Positions 1 through 12,100 of a stretch of DNA of 64,000 bases are shown here, piece after piece. Location of the stretch: positions 27,135,841 to 27,199,840 of the forward strand of contig CM065690.1 in the NCBI GenBank assembly GCA_017654935.2. The letters are read 5' to 3'. The translations under genes were made by a program, and so were the position numbers. Positions within the stretch are counted from its first letter, which is position 1, and every line of letters begins with the position of its first letter. Under the pieces are notes generated by a model. That model was not told the DNA's origin, ran no database searches, and worked only from the letters and a program-made list of their open reading frames with translations. The stretch is from Phymorhynchus buccinoides (lineage: Eukaryota; Mollusca; Gastropoda; Neogastropoda; Raphitomidae).

Positions 1-546
1 GGGATCAGAACGAAGCAAATGAACACTATGGTAAGAATGACTATCAGCAGGATGAGAACATTATGTGTGACCGTTTAATTTAGATTAGGGCCTACCCCGC
101 AATAGTAGCCAACCAATTCCAATCCGTCATTCAGAGGAATATGTACATATAAACTTGACGCGCCGTATTGTTGTATCCCTGCATAACAATCTTTTGTGTA
201 TCATAAACCTCAGTGTGGGATACCCCCCCTGTCCCCCCTTCATCAACAGCATAGGGCCCTACCTGGTGTGCGATTTGTGTGTGTGTGTGTACGCGTGGTC
301 GTGTGTGTGTGTAGTGTGTGTTGTGTGTGTGTGTAGTGGCGCGACGTCGGGTGCGCTGAGAGGCTCCCGGTATCCGGACACACCGACTATTGTCCCAAGC
401 ATGTAGACCATAAGCTACAAGAAAGAAAAAAGTAAGAAAAAATGGCATAATATTTTTGTGGCACTGTACACTCATATAGTAAAAAGCAACTGTCTCCGGT
501 GTTGTGTGTGTTGTTGTGATAAGTGTGTGTGTGTCGTGTGTCGGGT
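1..546. other. Non-genic, TG-rich low-complexity stretch
   Basis: No gene is recognised here. Imperfect (TG)n tracts occur near 275-335 and 500-540. The reading frames over them are low-complexity His/Thr or Val/Cys strings, as expected from TG/CA repeats, and show no domain or splice structure. Confidence 0.6.
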
Positions 547-1275
547 CTGTGCTGAAACACAAAACGGGCCATTATAACTCCGCCGTTTTTTTTCGACCGA
601 TCTCGCTACAAATTGCCGTGAGCCCTTCGATCGGTGACTGATAGGCAACGGTCAACCGAGGCGGCCGTGTCATTTGCGCGGTTTCGCAATGCGCGAAACG
701 CGCATCCGCCGGCATATCAGCGCCCGTATCTCCGGCGTTTCTAGACCGATTGCGTGTCATTGTGCGGTTGGCAAATGTTCGAAAACACATACGACGCCTC
801 TCCTTTTCCCCTGTTTAGCGCCCATATCTACGGGTTTCGGGCCAGAGTGCCTTCGAATTTGGCAGGTACATGACCGGGGATGGTGACTATCGCTGTGCCC
901 AAAACGGAAGCGAATCGGTTCAGAAACGCGCGCGCTATACACCGCTTCACCTTTTCACGAATAACTCCGACGTTTCTTAACCGAATCACTTCAAATATGC
1001 TGTCAGGCTTGCTATGACCCGGGCAAAGCATGGCAGCAAATTTGAAGACAATCGGGAAGAGCGCGAGTCAATTCTCAGAGCCCAGCCCCAGAGCAGCACA
1101 GCCAACGGGAAACGGGGACGGCTTTATGCTGTATAGGGAGGGTGTGGCGGGGCTTTATAACTCCGCCCGTTTCTTAACAGGAATCGCTTCCAAATTTGCT
1201 CAGTACTCAGGCGTTTACCAGTACTCGACAGTTAACGTTTACTAGGCGTTACCAGTACGGTGCCCATTGACCAGT
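547..1275. repeat. Interspersed repeat, copy 1
   Basis: This segment is a diverged direct repeat of 2551-3165. Both begin with ACACAAAACGGGCC, followed by a TAACTCCGCCGTTT motif, a central part with CGGCGCCCGTATCTCCGG-like sequence, and a tail of GGCGTTACCAGTACT-like short repeats. The TAACTCCGCCGTTTCTTAACC motif recurs inside each copy, so the element has internal repetition. No coding capacity is seen. It is probably a non-autonomous transposable element, but I cannot name the family. Confidence 0.7.
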
Positions 1276-2550
1276 ACTAGGCGCTTGCCGATAGTATAAT
1301 TAAGCCTAGTCAAATTAAATTCCACAAAATTTCTGGTGACTTCGAGCTGGGCCACCCACAACCCACCACAACCCCACAACCCCCACCACAGGCCCACCAA
1401 GGAATACACCTTTTAAACCATTTTTTTTAACTCTTTAATTTTAACACCTAGAGGACCTATGCAGCTCCCTGGACTCCCCCGCGGACCCCCCACACCCACC
1501 CCCCTTCACCAATCATTTGGTCCGGTGTCCCTGGTGTGGGTGTGTGCACGCTAGAGCTGGGTACCGGTGTCACGATTTTTTAAATAAAGTAGTCCTATGA
1601 AATATCTACCACTGCGCATGCGCATTAGAGCAGTTACTTATCTCACGTGATCACTACTAACCCTAACCCGATCCCCTAACCCTATCCATAACCACACGAG
1701 ATAAAGAAAATTAAGACCAAGAAACCTAGACCAGGAGGGTAGCCGCAGGCGTGTATTGCTGCTATAAATCTACATATTTGCCGATATATCGATGTCCCAA
1801 AGCCATGCAACTTAGCTTCGTAATGATTCACAATGGCGGACAAAACAAACGATTCTGATTGGCTACGCACAGCTAGAGGTAAAAAAATCTCCACAGAGGT
1901 AAAAATACACCGCCACACGGATTGTTTTCCCGACGATAACGTATTTTTGTACCGGTATTATACCTGACTGGATTGCTGGTGATCCATGCACAGATTTGCA
2001 TAGATTTACAAAAGAGCTGCCAGTGTCACAGAAGAAAGTCCAGTTGTGATCTCAAACAGTTTCCCTAATATGACCTTCATACTCTGGTTTTCTTTCTCCT
2101 TTTGTCTCTCACTCACCCCCCCCCGCTCTCTATCTCTCTCTCTCTCCCTATCTCAAACATATACATATAAGCATATACACACGCGCACACAGTGCCACAT
2201 TCTCATCACAAACACACACACAAAAAGTTTATTCTGTTTGTGAGAATATCCACAAAGAAAAAAAAAAAAAAAAAGCTACTCGGCAGGGTAGGATCCAATT
2301 ATGCGATGGATATAAGTAGGCCTTATAACAGAGATTTTTATTAAAATGTTGTTTAGTTTTTGATTGACATTACATTAGCATAGCCTACAGGTTGGGTCAA
2401 AAATAAAGTGGCTAATGTGAGGTATTTTGCCTGCAAATTGCTCTTTATGCTGCAGCCCTTTCTAGCGCCAATTCTCACCTAAAGTCCCCATCATTATTCA
2501 TAATAATAAAAAGGCAAGTGTCCAGTGTGTGTGTGTCTGTGTGTCTGTCT
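1276..2550. other. Non-genic spacer with simple repeats
   Basis: No gene is seen. It holds a CCCACAACC-rich stretch (about 1355-1400), short CCCTAACCC-like motifs (about 1655-1690), a CT-rich tract (about 2097-2155) and an A-run (about 2257-2274). At 2474-2492 it carries an isolated CTCACCTAAAGTCCCCAT, the same words as the satellite unit at 3165-4222. Confidence 0.6.
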
Positions 2551-3165
2551 GAAACACAAAACGGGCCTTATTATAACTCCGCCGTTTGTCGACCGAATCG
2601 CTGCAAATGTGCTGTGAGCCTTAATGGGGCGATGGCAACGGCAGCCGAGGCGGCCGTGACGTCGCCTAATTGCGAGTAACTGTTGCTAATACTCTATTCA
2701 CGATGGCGACGGTCCGTGTCATTTGCGGCGGTTTGGCAAATGCGCGAAACGCGTTTCCACTGGGCCTCTCGGCGCCCGTATCTCCGGTATTTCTGGACGG
2801 ATTACCTTCCAATTTGGAAGGTAGATGACCGTGGACGGTGACTATATGTGTGCCAAACAGGAAGCGAATCGGTTCAGAAACGCGCGCGATATACGCCGCT
2901 TCACATTTTCACAAATAACTCCGCCGTTTCTTAACCGAATCGCTTCAAATTTGCTGTCAGGCTTGCTGTGGCCGGGGCAAAGCCTGGCAGCAAATCTGAA
3001 GAGAATCGGGAGAGCGCGTCACTCTCAGAGCAGCGCCAACGGGAAACGGGGCCTTATAACTCCGCCGTTTCTTAACCGAATCACTTCAAATTTGCTGTAC
3101 TCAGCGTTACCAGTACTTGGCGTTACCGTTACTAGGCGTTACCGGTACTCGGCGTTGTGCTAGTA
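2551..3165. repeat. Interspersed repeat, copy 2 (abuts satellite)
   Basis: This is the second copy of the element at 547-1275, in the same orientation, with conserved TAACTCCGCCGTTT and CGCCCGTATCTCCGG words. It ends in GGCGTTACCAGTACT-like short repeats and runs straight into the 67/68-bp satellite. A fragment of the same satellite lies just upstream (2474-2492), so satellite sequence flanks this copy on both sides, as if element and satellite were one composite unit. Confidence 0.7.
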
Positions 3166-4222
3166 ACCAATATAATGGGGATGATGTCTGGGCAAGCTAT
3201 CTCCATTAAACAACTCACCTAAAGTCCCCATGGCCAATAGAATGGGGATGATGTCTAGGCAAGCTATCTCCATTAACACAACTCACCTAAAGTCCCCATG
3301 GCCAATAGAATGGGGATGATGTCTAGGCAAGCTATCTCCATTAACACAACTCACCTAAAGTCCCCATGGCCAATAGAATGGGGATGATGTCTAGGCAAGC
3401 TATCTCCATTAAAACAACTCACCTAAAGTCCCCATGGCCAATAGACTGGGGATGATGTCTGGGCAAGCTATCTCCATTAAACAACTCACCTAAAGTCCCC
3501 ATGGCCAATAGAATGGGGATGATGTCTGGGCAAGCTATCTCCATTAACACAACTCACCTAAAGTCCCCATGGCCAATAGAATGGGGATGATGTCTAGGCA
3601 AGCTATCTCCATTAACACAACTCACCTAAAGTCCCCATGGCCAATAGAATGGGGATGATGTCTAGGCAAGCTATCTCCATTAAAACAACTCACCTAAAGT
3701 CCCCATGGCCAATAGAGTGGGGATGACGTCTGGGCAAGCTATCTCCATTGAACAACTCACCTAAAGTCCCCATGGCCAATAGAATGGGGATGATGTCTAG
3801 GCAAGCTATCTCCATTAACACAACTCACCTAAAGTCCCCATGGCCAATAGAGTGGGGATGATGTCTAGGCAAGCTATCTCCATTAAACAACTCACCTAAA
3901 GTCCCCATGGCCAATAGAATGGGGATGATGTCTAGGCAAGCTATCTCCATTAACACAACTCACCTAAAGTCCCCATGGCCAATAGAATGGGGATGATGTC
4001 TAGGCAAGCTATCTCCATTAAACAACTCACCTAAAGTCCCCATGGCCAATAGAGTGGGGATGATGTCTAGGCAAGCTATCTCCATTGAAACAACTCACCT
4101 AAAGTCCCCATGGCCAATAGAGTGGGGATGATGTCTAGGCAAGCTATCTCCATTAACACAACTCACCTAAAGTCCCCATGGCCAATAGAGTGGGGATGAT
4201 GTCTAGGCAAGCTATCTCCATT
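3165..4222. repeat. 67/68-bp tandem satellite, 16 copies
   Basis: Sixteen head-to-tail units, each containing TGGGGATGATGTCTAGGC, CTATCTCCATTA and CTCACCTAAAGTCCCCATGG. Unit length alternates between 67 and 68 bp through the spacer variants AAACAAC, AACACAAC and AAAACAAC. Further variants are GAATGG versus GAGTGG and CTAGGC versus CTGGGC. Each junction has the inverted pair TCCCCAT / ATGGGGA around CCAATAG, which could form a small hairpin. No ORF runs through the array. Confidence 0.97.
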
Positions 4223-4303
4223 ATAAAAACAAACAAGCTCAGTTTTACAGAATAGTGATTGCCTCCTTTCATATCTTCAGATATGACTGACTAGCACACG
4301 AAA

Positions 4304-4304
<1 letters not shown>

Positions 4305-4354
<50 letters not shown>
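4305..4354. repeat. (CT)n microsatellite
   Basis: A nearly pure CT dinucleotide run of about 50 bp with one interruption. It lies between the satellite array and SOD-A. Confidence 0.97.
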
Positions 4355-4811
4355 CTTATCCTCCCTTCAAACTTCTCAAATTGCTGGGGTCATAAACGTG
4401 TTGTTTGCTTCGTGAGTGTTATCTTAAACGAAAACGAAATAAGCTTACATGTAATTATATTTACATGTGTTACATGCATACCGACACACATGCGCACTGG
4501 GGCCCACAGCACCCACCCATACCCACCCCCACGGCCTTTTTATCTATTTTGTTTAATTGTGCACTATATAAGCTCTACATGTGCACACACACATACACAC
4601 ACGAGCGTTAGTATTTTCAAGATATGACAGCAGCGTTGGGAATGTATTCAAAGCATTCCAACACTGGTAATACTTTTTACAACGTTTATCTCTCTTATCT
4701 ACTTTCGGTACGTACCGAAATACCCGTAACCGTACATTTGTTACGGTAATAGGCTAACACCGATAGTAATACCGGTTCGTACCGCCAGCTCTAGTGCGCG
4801 CGTGCGTCGCG

Positions 4812-4855
4812 TCTGTGTGTGTGTATGTGTATGTGTGTGTGTGTGTGTGTGTGAG

Positions 4856-4891
<36 letters not shown>

Positions 4892-4892
4892 A
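4812..4892. promoter_or_regulatory. (TG)n(GA)n compound microsatellite upstream of SOD-A
   Basis: About 40 bp of mostly TG is followed directly by about 37 bp of GA. It ends roughly 205 bp before the SOD-A start codon, so it sits in the proximal promoter or 5' UTR. Alternating TG and purine-pyrimidine GA tracts can take up non-B DNA structures and vary in length. A regulatory effect is inference from position. No TATA box is evident in this stretch. Confidence 0.5.
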
Positions 4893-5096
4893 GAAGCTTC
4901 TCACGTTGTGAGCTCGTCGTTTTCTTCACAGACTGGCTTTTTGCACGCGGCACTTCGTTTCAAAAGACAACCAGTTTGCGGTCAATAGGCCTGTCGCTAC
5001 CTAGGCCTACAAGGCCTTGGCCCATTTGCACAACAGCTTGAGCCAGAGGTTGACGCGAGGGTCAAACCTGTTCTTGGTCAAACGAAGGGAAAAAAC

Positions 5097-6084
5097 ATGG
5101 CGAAAGCAGTGTGTGTGTTGACCGGTCAGGAGGGTGTTTCTGGAGTAATTACCCTCACACAGGTAGCTATGATTACATGTATGGCTTGTTGCAATTTTAG
5201 AATAAGAAATTAGACAAGCGTAATTCATTGTTCCTATCACTTATCAGAATGTGTGGTCGCTTTATGGAAAGGAAGGAAAATGGTCATGACACGTGCTCGC
5301 CATCACCATGTCAACAATATCACTTCATTACAAAAAACGGTTACACGTTTGATGCTGCTTCTCTCAAAGTCAAAGAGACGAACATAGGTGTGCAACAAAG
5401 ATCACTTCATTACAAACGGTTACACGTTTGATGCTTGCTTCTCTCAGAGTCAAAGAGACGACAATGGTGTGTTGTGTGACCATATTCTTTTATTTATTAT
5501 AGGGGAGGGGGGGGGAGAGAGAGAAGAGAGAGAGAGAGAGTGTTTAAGTTAGTAAATCAAAGGTTAAAATTTGGCAGTGAGTGGTCCATATTCTTTTATT
5601 TATTATAGTAGGAATATCACCAGATCACAGAAAAGTTTAAAAATGACTAAGCTATTACAACCTAGCCACCCTCTCTCTTCACTCAGTGGTCGAGGTGCAA
5701 ACTCGCGCATTGGTAACGTAGCCATGCCAACAATTTTGGGGGGAAACGAAGTTCAAAATGATAGCAGGTCAATTGTTATTTTACTGCCGGAGATTTAGCG
5801 TGGATGGATGGATAGACAGATGACATGGAGACAGACAGACAAAGTGATTCCAGAATACCCCCACCCCCCCCACCCCCTGTGAAGACGGGGGTATAATATT
5901 AATTTATTATTAATATTAATAAACAGTGGGGCCATTTTGGTAGTTGTAGAGCCGTTTGGGTATATTTTTAATGGGGTCCATTTTCACAATATTAGGGCCA
6001 TTTTGGTTTTGGTAGGGTACGCCGTTTTTTTTTTTTTTTTTTTTTTTTTTTCAGGGGCCGTTTTCTCCGCCCCCCCCCCCCCAA

Positions 6085-6119
<35 letters not shown>

Positions 6120-9100
6120 CACACACACACATCCTTGGTTTGACTTTGTTTGCCTAATCAAACCAACCAGACATGCAAACCAATAAATAATGCTGAAGTG
6201 CAGAAACAACCAACACTGCTTTTCCCCTCATACCATCAGGGAATGGGGAACAGCTTGGAATGAGAGTTGTTTCTCCTGGGTCAGTTGAGGAATTCAAGAC
6301 CCTTATCCAACAGACCCCCCCAAGAAGTAAACAGCACCCTCCCCCCCCCCCCTACCACAAATCCTTGCCCCCATCTCCCATTCTCCATTCCTCCTCCCCA
6401 GTTCCCCATGAAAGTAGAGAAGAGAAACAAAGATACAGTGGAACCTTCCCATTAAGACCTTGACAAATCACCCCCCCAAAGGTCTTTGATACAATAATAT
6501 GGAGGTGGACACTCAGTAGTCCAATTTGAGGGGTAATTGCCTAAACATGTTATAAGAGGAATAAAGAAGGGTGATAACACTTTTAGGCAATTACCCCTCG
6601 AATTATGTATAAAGGAGAAAAGAATCTGTGAAACATTTTGGATCACATCTTCGAGGGAGTCTTAATATAGAAGGTTCCACTGTAGTTAGAAGATAGGATA
6701 CAGCTGGACTTTGCATCATGCTGGTTTTCCCGATGTGATTTTAAGAGCAACATACATTGTTAACATACATAACCCTCCCCCACAGATAGCCCTGCTCTCA
6801 CAGACGGAAAGTGCACTCACACACTCACAAACTTAAATTTGTAGTGACAGAACAAAGGGTCTTTCAAATGCTATAGACTTTCAAAATTTGCACAGAAAAA
6901 CAAGACCAGAGTGAGAGAGAGAGAGAGAGAGGGAAAGATTTTAACCGGCATATGAAAAAGCACAGGAGAATAGAACACGCATACATGTGCATGCAAACAC
7001 TCGCCCACAAACGCAAGCACACACACACGCTCATGCATACACCTTGTCCTTCCCAAAATGCCTTTCTTAAACCCACAGCCGGCATATATAAAAAAAAAGC
7101 GTTCACGCGAGGCGCGCGCCATCATTCTCATCGCTGCTCGCGACAGAGACGGTTCAACCGTTCTTTTTTCCCTGTTGCCCGAGCCACTGCGAAGCAGAAC
7201 GTCGCAGCGACTAGGCTAGCAGTGTATACCCGATCCCTGGGATCAGTAGTTTTCCCTTTAAGGCAGTAATACTGTGACTTTCCGCCCACTGACTGGCTGG
7301 TTGGTTGTGCAGGAGGGGGAGGGCAAGGCCACCAAGGTCACAGGAGAGGTCTGCGGACTGAGTGAGGGGAAACATGGCTTCCACATCCATGAGTTTGGGG
7401 ATGTCTCAAATGGTATGTGAAATATGTTACGGGCTGCACTCATGGTTTTCCCCGGCTGGTACTAACATGGCAATCTCCCACCAGTGATGGATGATTCATG
7501 TTAATTGTTAAAGGTTCTTTCCACTTCTCCAAGCACAGAATGAAAAAGTTAATAGAAAACACACACACACACAGTTGGAGCATCGTTTAACTCATTCGCA
7601 TCGCAACGGTTTTGAATTATTAAAAAAACTCACAAATCACTCCAGCCATACACACAAACAAAACGTACATAAACAAAAGGAGAAATAAAAGAAGATTACA
7701 GGTTTTTACTTCAGGTTTAGACATAGGGGTAGATCAGACTTTTCTTTTATATATAGACTATTAGACTTTATATAGAAAAACTACACTGATTGTTTTCCCA
7801 CAACAAACCACTACAAAAGCAAAGTCAGAGGCAAAATTGTAGTCTAAGGGAGTGAAGCGAGTTTAGAAGTGACCAAGGTATGGTGTGCACACATTTACTT
7901 CCCTTGAAGCAAATGCATCAAATTGCCCTCTGTCTATTAATTCCGGACATATATGGCCGGAACGACTTGAATGAGAATGAGTTAATCCCCATAGTATTCT
8001 TACCATTTCTTTGAAGTAAACTGACTTTTGTCTGCCTGGACAGGTTGTGTATCGGCTGGCAGCCACTTTAACCCTTCAGGAAAGCAGCATGGAGGGCCCA
8101 GCGATGAAAACAGGTGAAGAACAATTAGCCATAGTGTTTTGGATGGGCTAACAACCAGTCTTGACACTAAATATTTACTGTCCCTATGTTGTGTCTCAGA
8201 GGTTCAAACACTTATACATACCATACTGGGTACCATATTTTACGGACAAGGTGCACCTGATTATAAGGCGCACCCCCCAAATTGTACACAAAATTCAGAT
8301 TTTGTTATTATAGTTTTGCTTTTTACTATATTATCAGTCACATTATAAAGGCACATGGGTCTCAGTAAAAAAAAAAAAGTATTGCCGTATAGTCCGTAAA
8401 ATACGGTACAATACTTTTTCTTTACGTTATGTATCGTTTCCAAACATATTTGTTGTTATCTTATTAATCATATACCCAGGGAGTTTGAACTTTAAACTTA
8501 ACTTTAGACAAACCATCTAAAAATAAGTGTTCAGCTTAGAGATGAGGAGGAAAGAAATATCTAAGCACAGTGATACATAGTAACAGAAGTGAGGAGACTT
8601 TGAGTCCAATTGTACAGTTGACCATCTCTATTACAACCCCCTCTAAGATACGACCTGAACATTTTTAACCAACCATTTTTACGACCGGCCGATCCAGGTC
8701 TAATGCCACTTTTGCGTAAAACATTTGCTAACAACCGACTAAAACACTCAATACAAACTAAAAGTAAGATCGATGAAACTCGCCACAGAGTCCTTTTTTA
8801 AAACATCACTCAGAGTTAAGTCCATTACAGAAGTTTTACATCACAGTCATTCAAAATGGCATCGTTTTTTAGGCGAAAACGAAAGATGCCAACTTCTGAT
8901 CGCAAAATCATACGAACCGATATAAGAAAGATCTAATCAGTAAATGATTCAGTGAGATCGCGCTGATTGAAATGAAATGAACGAGTGACAACAGAAAACT
9001 AGTCTGTAGTCAGGAGAATTGATCTACAGCAGATTTCATCCACAAACTAAAAAACTTGGAACTTTTGTTAAGATCAGGCATGGTAGACCTCCATGAATCT

Positions 9101-12100
9101 CGGAAAATCTGCGAAAGTGAAAATTTGAAAAAAAGAAGAAAAAAGCTGGGGTAAAAATTTGCTAAGGTGCCTAAAAATTACGTTGTGTTAAAAAAACTAT
9201 GCAATCGCTTCGCGGAACCGGATGTGAATGACTGAACAAGCAACTTCCCGCCAAAGTTACCAATCGCGCATGGCCTAGCTCACGCCACACGTTTCCAGAT
9301 TTGTGATCCACTTTTTCTTCTTCATTTTGACGCCCAACTTTATCATTTTAGTTTGAGTCGACATCTTTCAAATGAAATGCAGAATCGGTTGGATATTCTT
9401 CCGCGAAACTCACTTTGCCCCCACTACCATGTCTGTAAGATGAAGCGAGTTTTGTTAAGCGACTTCAGCCACTCTGTCTGTCTGTCCCTCTCTGTCACTG
9501 TGTGTATGTGTGTTTTGCTTCTGCTTTGGTTGGTTGGTTGTTGCTGTAATACACACATTTCTGGGGGAAAAAACTAGGGGAGAGAACTTCGTGAAAATTA
9601 GAGTTGTTTACCTCGACCGAGAGGGACAAACCGTAGCAAACATGGTGTTGAAGAGATTTATAACCTGGATGCGAGTGAGCGACTTGCAAACATTTTTTTT
9701 AGAGAAATGAGGGGTGGTTACGAGTGGCCACAAACTGATCGAACTTTGCAAAATGTGATGTAAATATAAATGACAACTTTAGCGACAACTTTAGAATGAC
9801 GCACTGTGTTCTTTGTCATGTGTGTCTACTCAAACACACGAGGCGACGGCTAATTAAGCCAATGTAACTTCCTGTTTGTTCCCACTCGGCTAGGCGGGAT
9901 CATTCACACACACCTTGAAATTACTCCCCTTAATTATTTCCGAACAATTCCTATTGCTGTTGTGTTGTTTGTTTTTGATAAAGGTATATGTATGTATTTT
10001 ATCTGCTGAAAGAACACTAATTGAATGTTTGTTTTAGTGGAGGCGTTTATTTACTATTTTGGGTTGATATCGTACCATGGTGTCCCTAGATAGACCTGAT
10101 TCTGAATTTTCAATGTCTTAATAGTTCAATAGGAATTCCACTATAGTATAACCCAGGGCCTGTATTCACATTGAGATAGTATGAGACATCATTATGCTAC
10201 CTTAGAAGTCCTTCTAAAGTAGTGGGATTTAATAGGACTTTAGAAGGACTTCTAAGATATCATCTTAATGTGAATACACGCCCAGGTCTATTTTCCATTA
10301 CTAATTAAAAATAGAATAAGGGGAAACAACTAGCCTTTACAGTTTCAATGGGAGACTTAGTGGGATTTTTTTCACACTTGAGAGGGGCTTATCACGCTAT
10401 ATTCTTAGTTGGGCATAGTGAGAGAGAGAAGACAGGGTTGGACTCCTATCTCTATATCTCGCTCTCTCTTTATCCCCAACTAAGAATATAGAGGGGATTA
10501 GCCCCACTCGAGTGTCACGCCATCTGGCATGAAAAAAATCCCACAAAGTCTCCCATTAATGAGCTCCATTAATGAGCTATTTCTCTTTTAATTCAGTTTT
10601 TAATCCATGTAACATTCACATGTATGTAAATAATTTCAGCACTTGAACCTTCATATGATCAGTGTCTTGCAAGCTCCCTTTAGCGCTAATCTAATAAAGT
10701 TTCAGACTTTATTCTATGAGCAGTTTAATATTTTCTTTTTTTAGACATGCGGGTGACCTGGGCAACATAGAAGCGACTGGGGGTGGTGTGGCTAAAGTTG
10801 ATATCACCGATGCTCAGATCCCCTTGACTGGTCCAAACTCCATCATCGGAAGATGTGTGGTGGTGAGTACCAGTTTCCTTTGAACATGAATGCCTTTAAG
10901 TTTAACCATGACATTACTAATTTTGTTTGACATCATTTCATGACATGATTATCAAGTGAGATTCCTGTTGGCTTTTGTGATTGCTTTTACAAAAAATATA
11001 ACATATTTGTGAAGAGCGTGACGTAATCACATTTACTGGTAATTATTAGTAAAATACTGATTGCAAAACCAAAATACTGAACAAAATACTGATTTGACCT
11101 GTCAGTCCCAGGGGCTGGTAAATGTTAGCTAGGACTGATACCAGGCATCAGAATAGTCTGAAGTCCAATCCTCTGAAAACTGCGCTAACATGGCCAACAA
11201 CTGATCAAGGCCCTTGAGGGACAACACTGAAATGAGTTCCGAACACCACAAAAAAGGCTTAATATAGTGATAAATCACTTTAAAATGCTATTTAACACAA
11301 AGGATAACACTGAATAAAAAGGCAAAACCTCTGACAAGAGAAGCCAATCCTCTGTCAGAAATTCTTAATCCTCTGATCCTCTGACAATTATGCCTGTGAT
11401 ACATTGCTTTAACAGAGGCTTTGGTATTGCTATTTTCACTGGCTTTTGTTTCACTGGACTGGTTTTGACACTGGTTGTTCAGTGGCATTATCGCTGATGG
11501 GACTGGTTGTCACTGATTGTCACACTGGTTGTTCAGTGGCATTATCGCTGATGAGACGGGTTTTCACACTGGTTGTTCAGTGGCATTATCGCTGATGGGA
11601 CTAGTTTTGACACTGGTTGTTCAGTGGCATTATGATTATCGCTGATGGGACTGGTTGTCACACTGGTTGTTCAGTGGCATTATCGCTGATGGGACTAGTT
11701 TTCACACTGGTTGTTCAGTGGCATTATCGCTGATGGGACTGGTTTTCACACTGGTTGTTCAGTGGCATTATCGCTGATGGGACTGGTTTTCACACTGGTT
11801 GTTCAGTGGCATTATCGCTGATGGGACGGGTTTTCACACTGGTTGTTCAGTGGCATTATCGCTGATGGGACTGGTTTTCACACTGGTTGTTCAGTGGCAT
11901 TATCGCTGATGAGACGGGTTTTCACACTGGTTGTTCAGTGGCATTATCGCTGATGGGACTAGTTTTCACACTGGTTGTTCAGTGGCATTATCGCTGATGG
12001 GACTAGTTTTCACACTGGTTGTTCAGTGGCATTATCGCTGATGGGACTGGTTTTCACACTGGTTGTTCAGTGGCATTATCGCTGATGGGACTGGTTTTCA

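Noticed and set aside
3165..4222. Possible CRISPR-like array
   Set aside because: Units are contiguous 67/68-bp tandem repeats with no unique spacers, in a eukaryotic genome.
8616..8936. Possible pogo-type transposon relic (CAGTTGACCATCTCTATTAC end and a short basic [14 protein letters not shown])
   Set aside because: Only one terminus and about 26 codons before a stop; too little to support.
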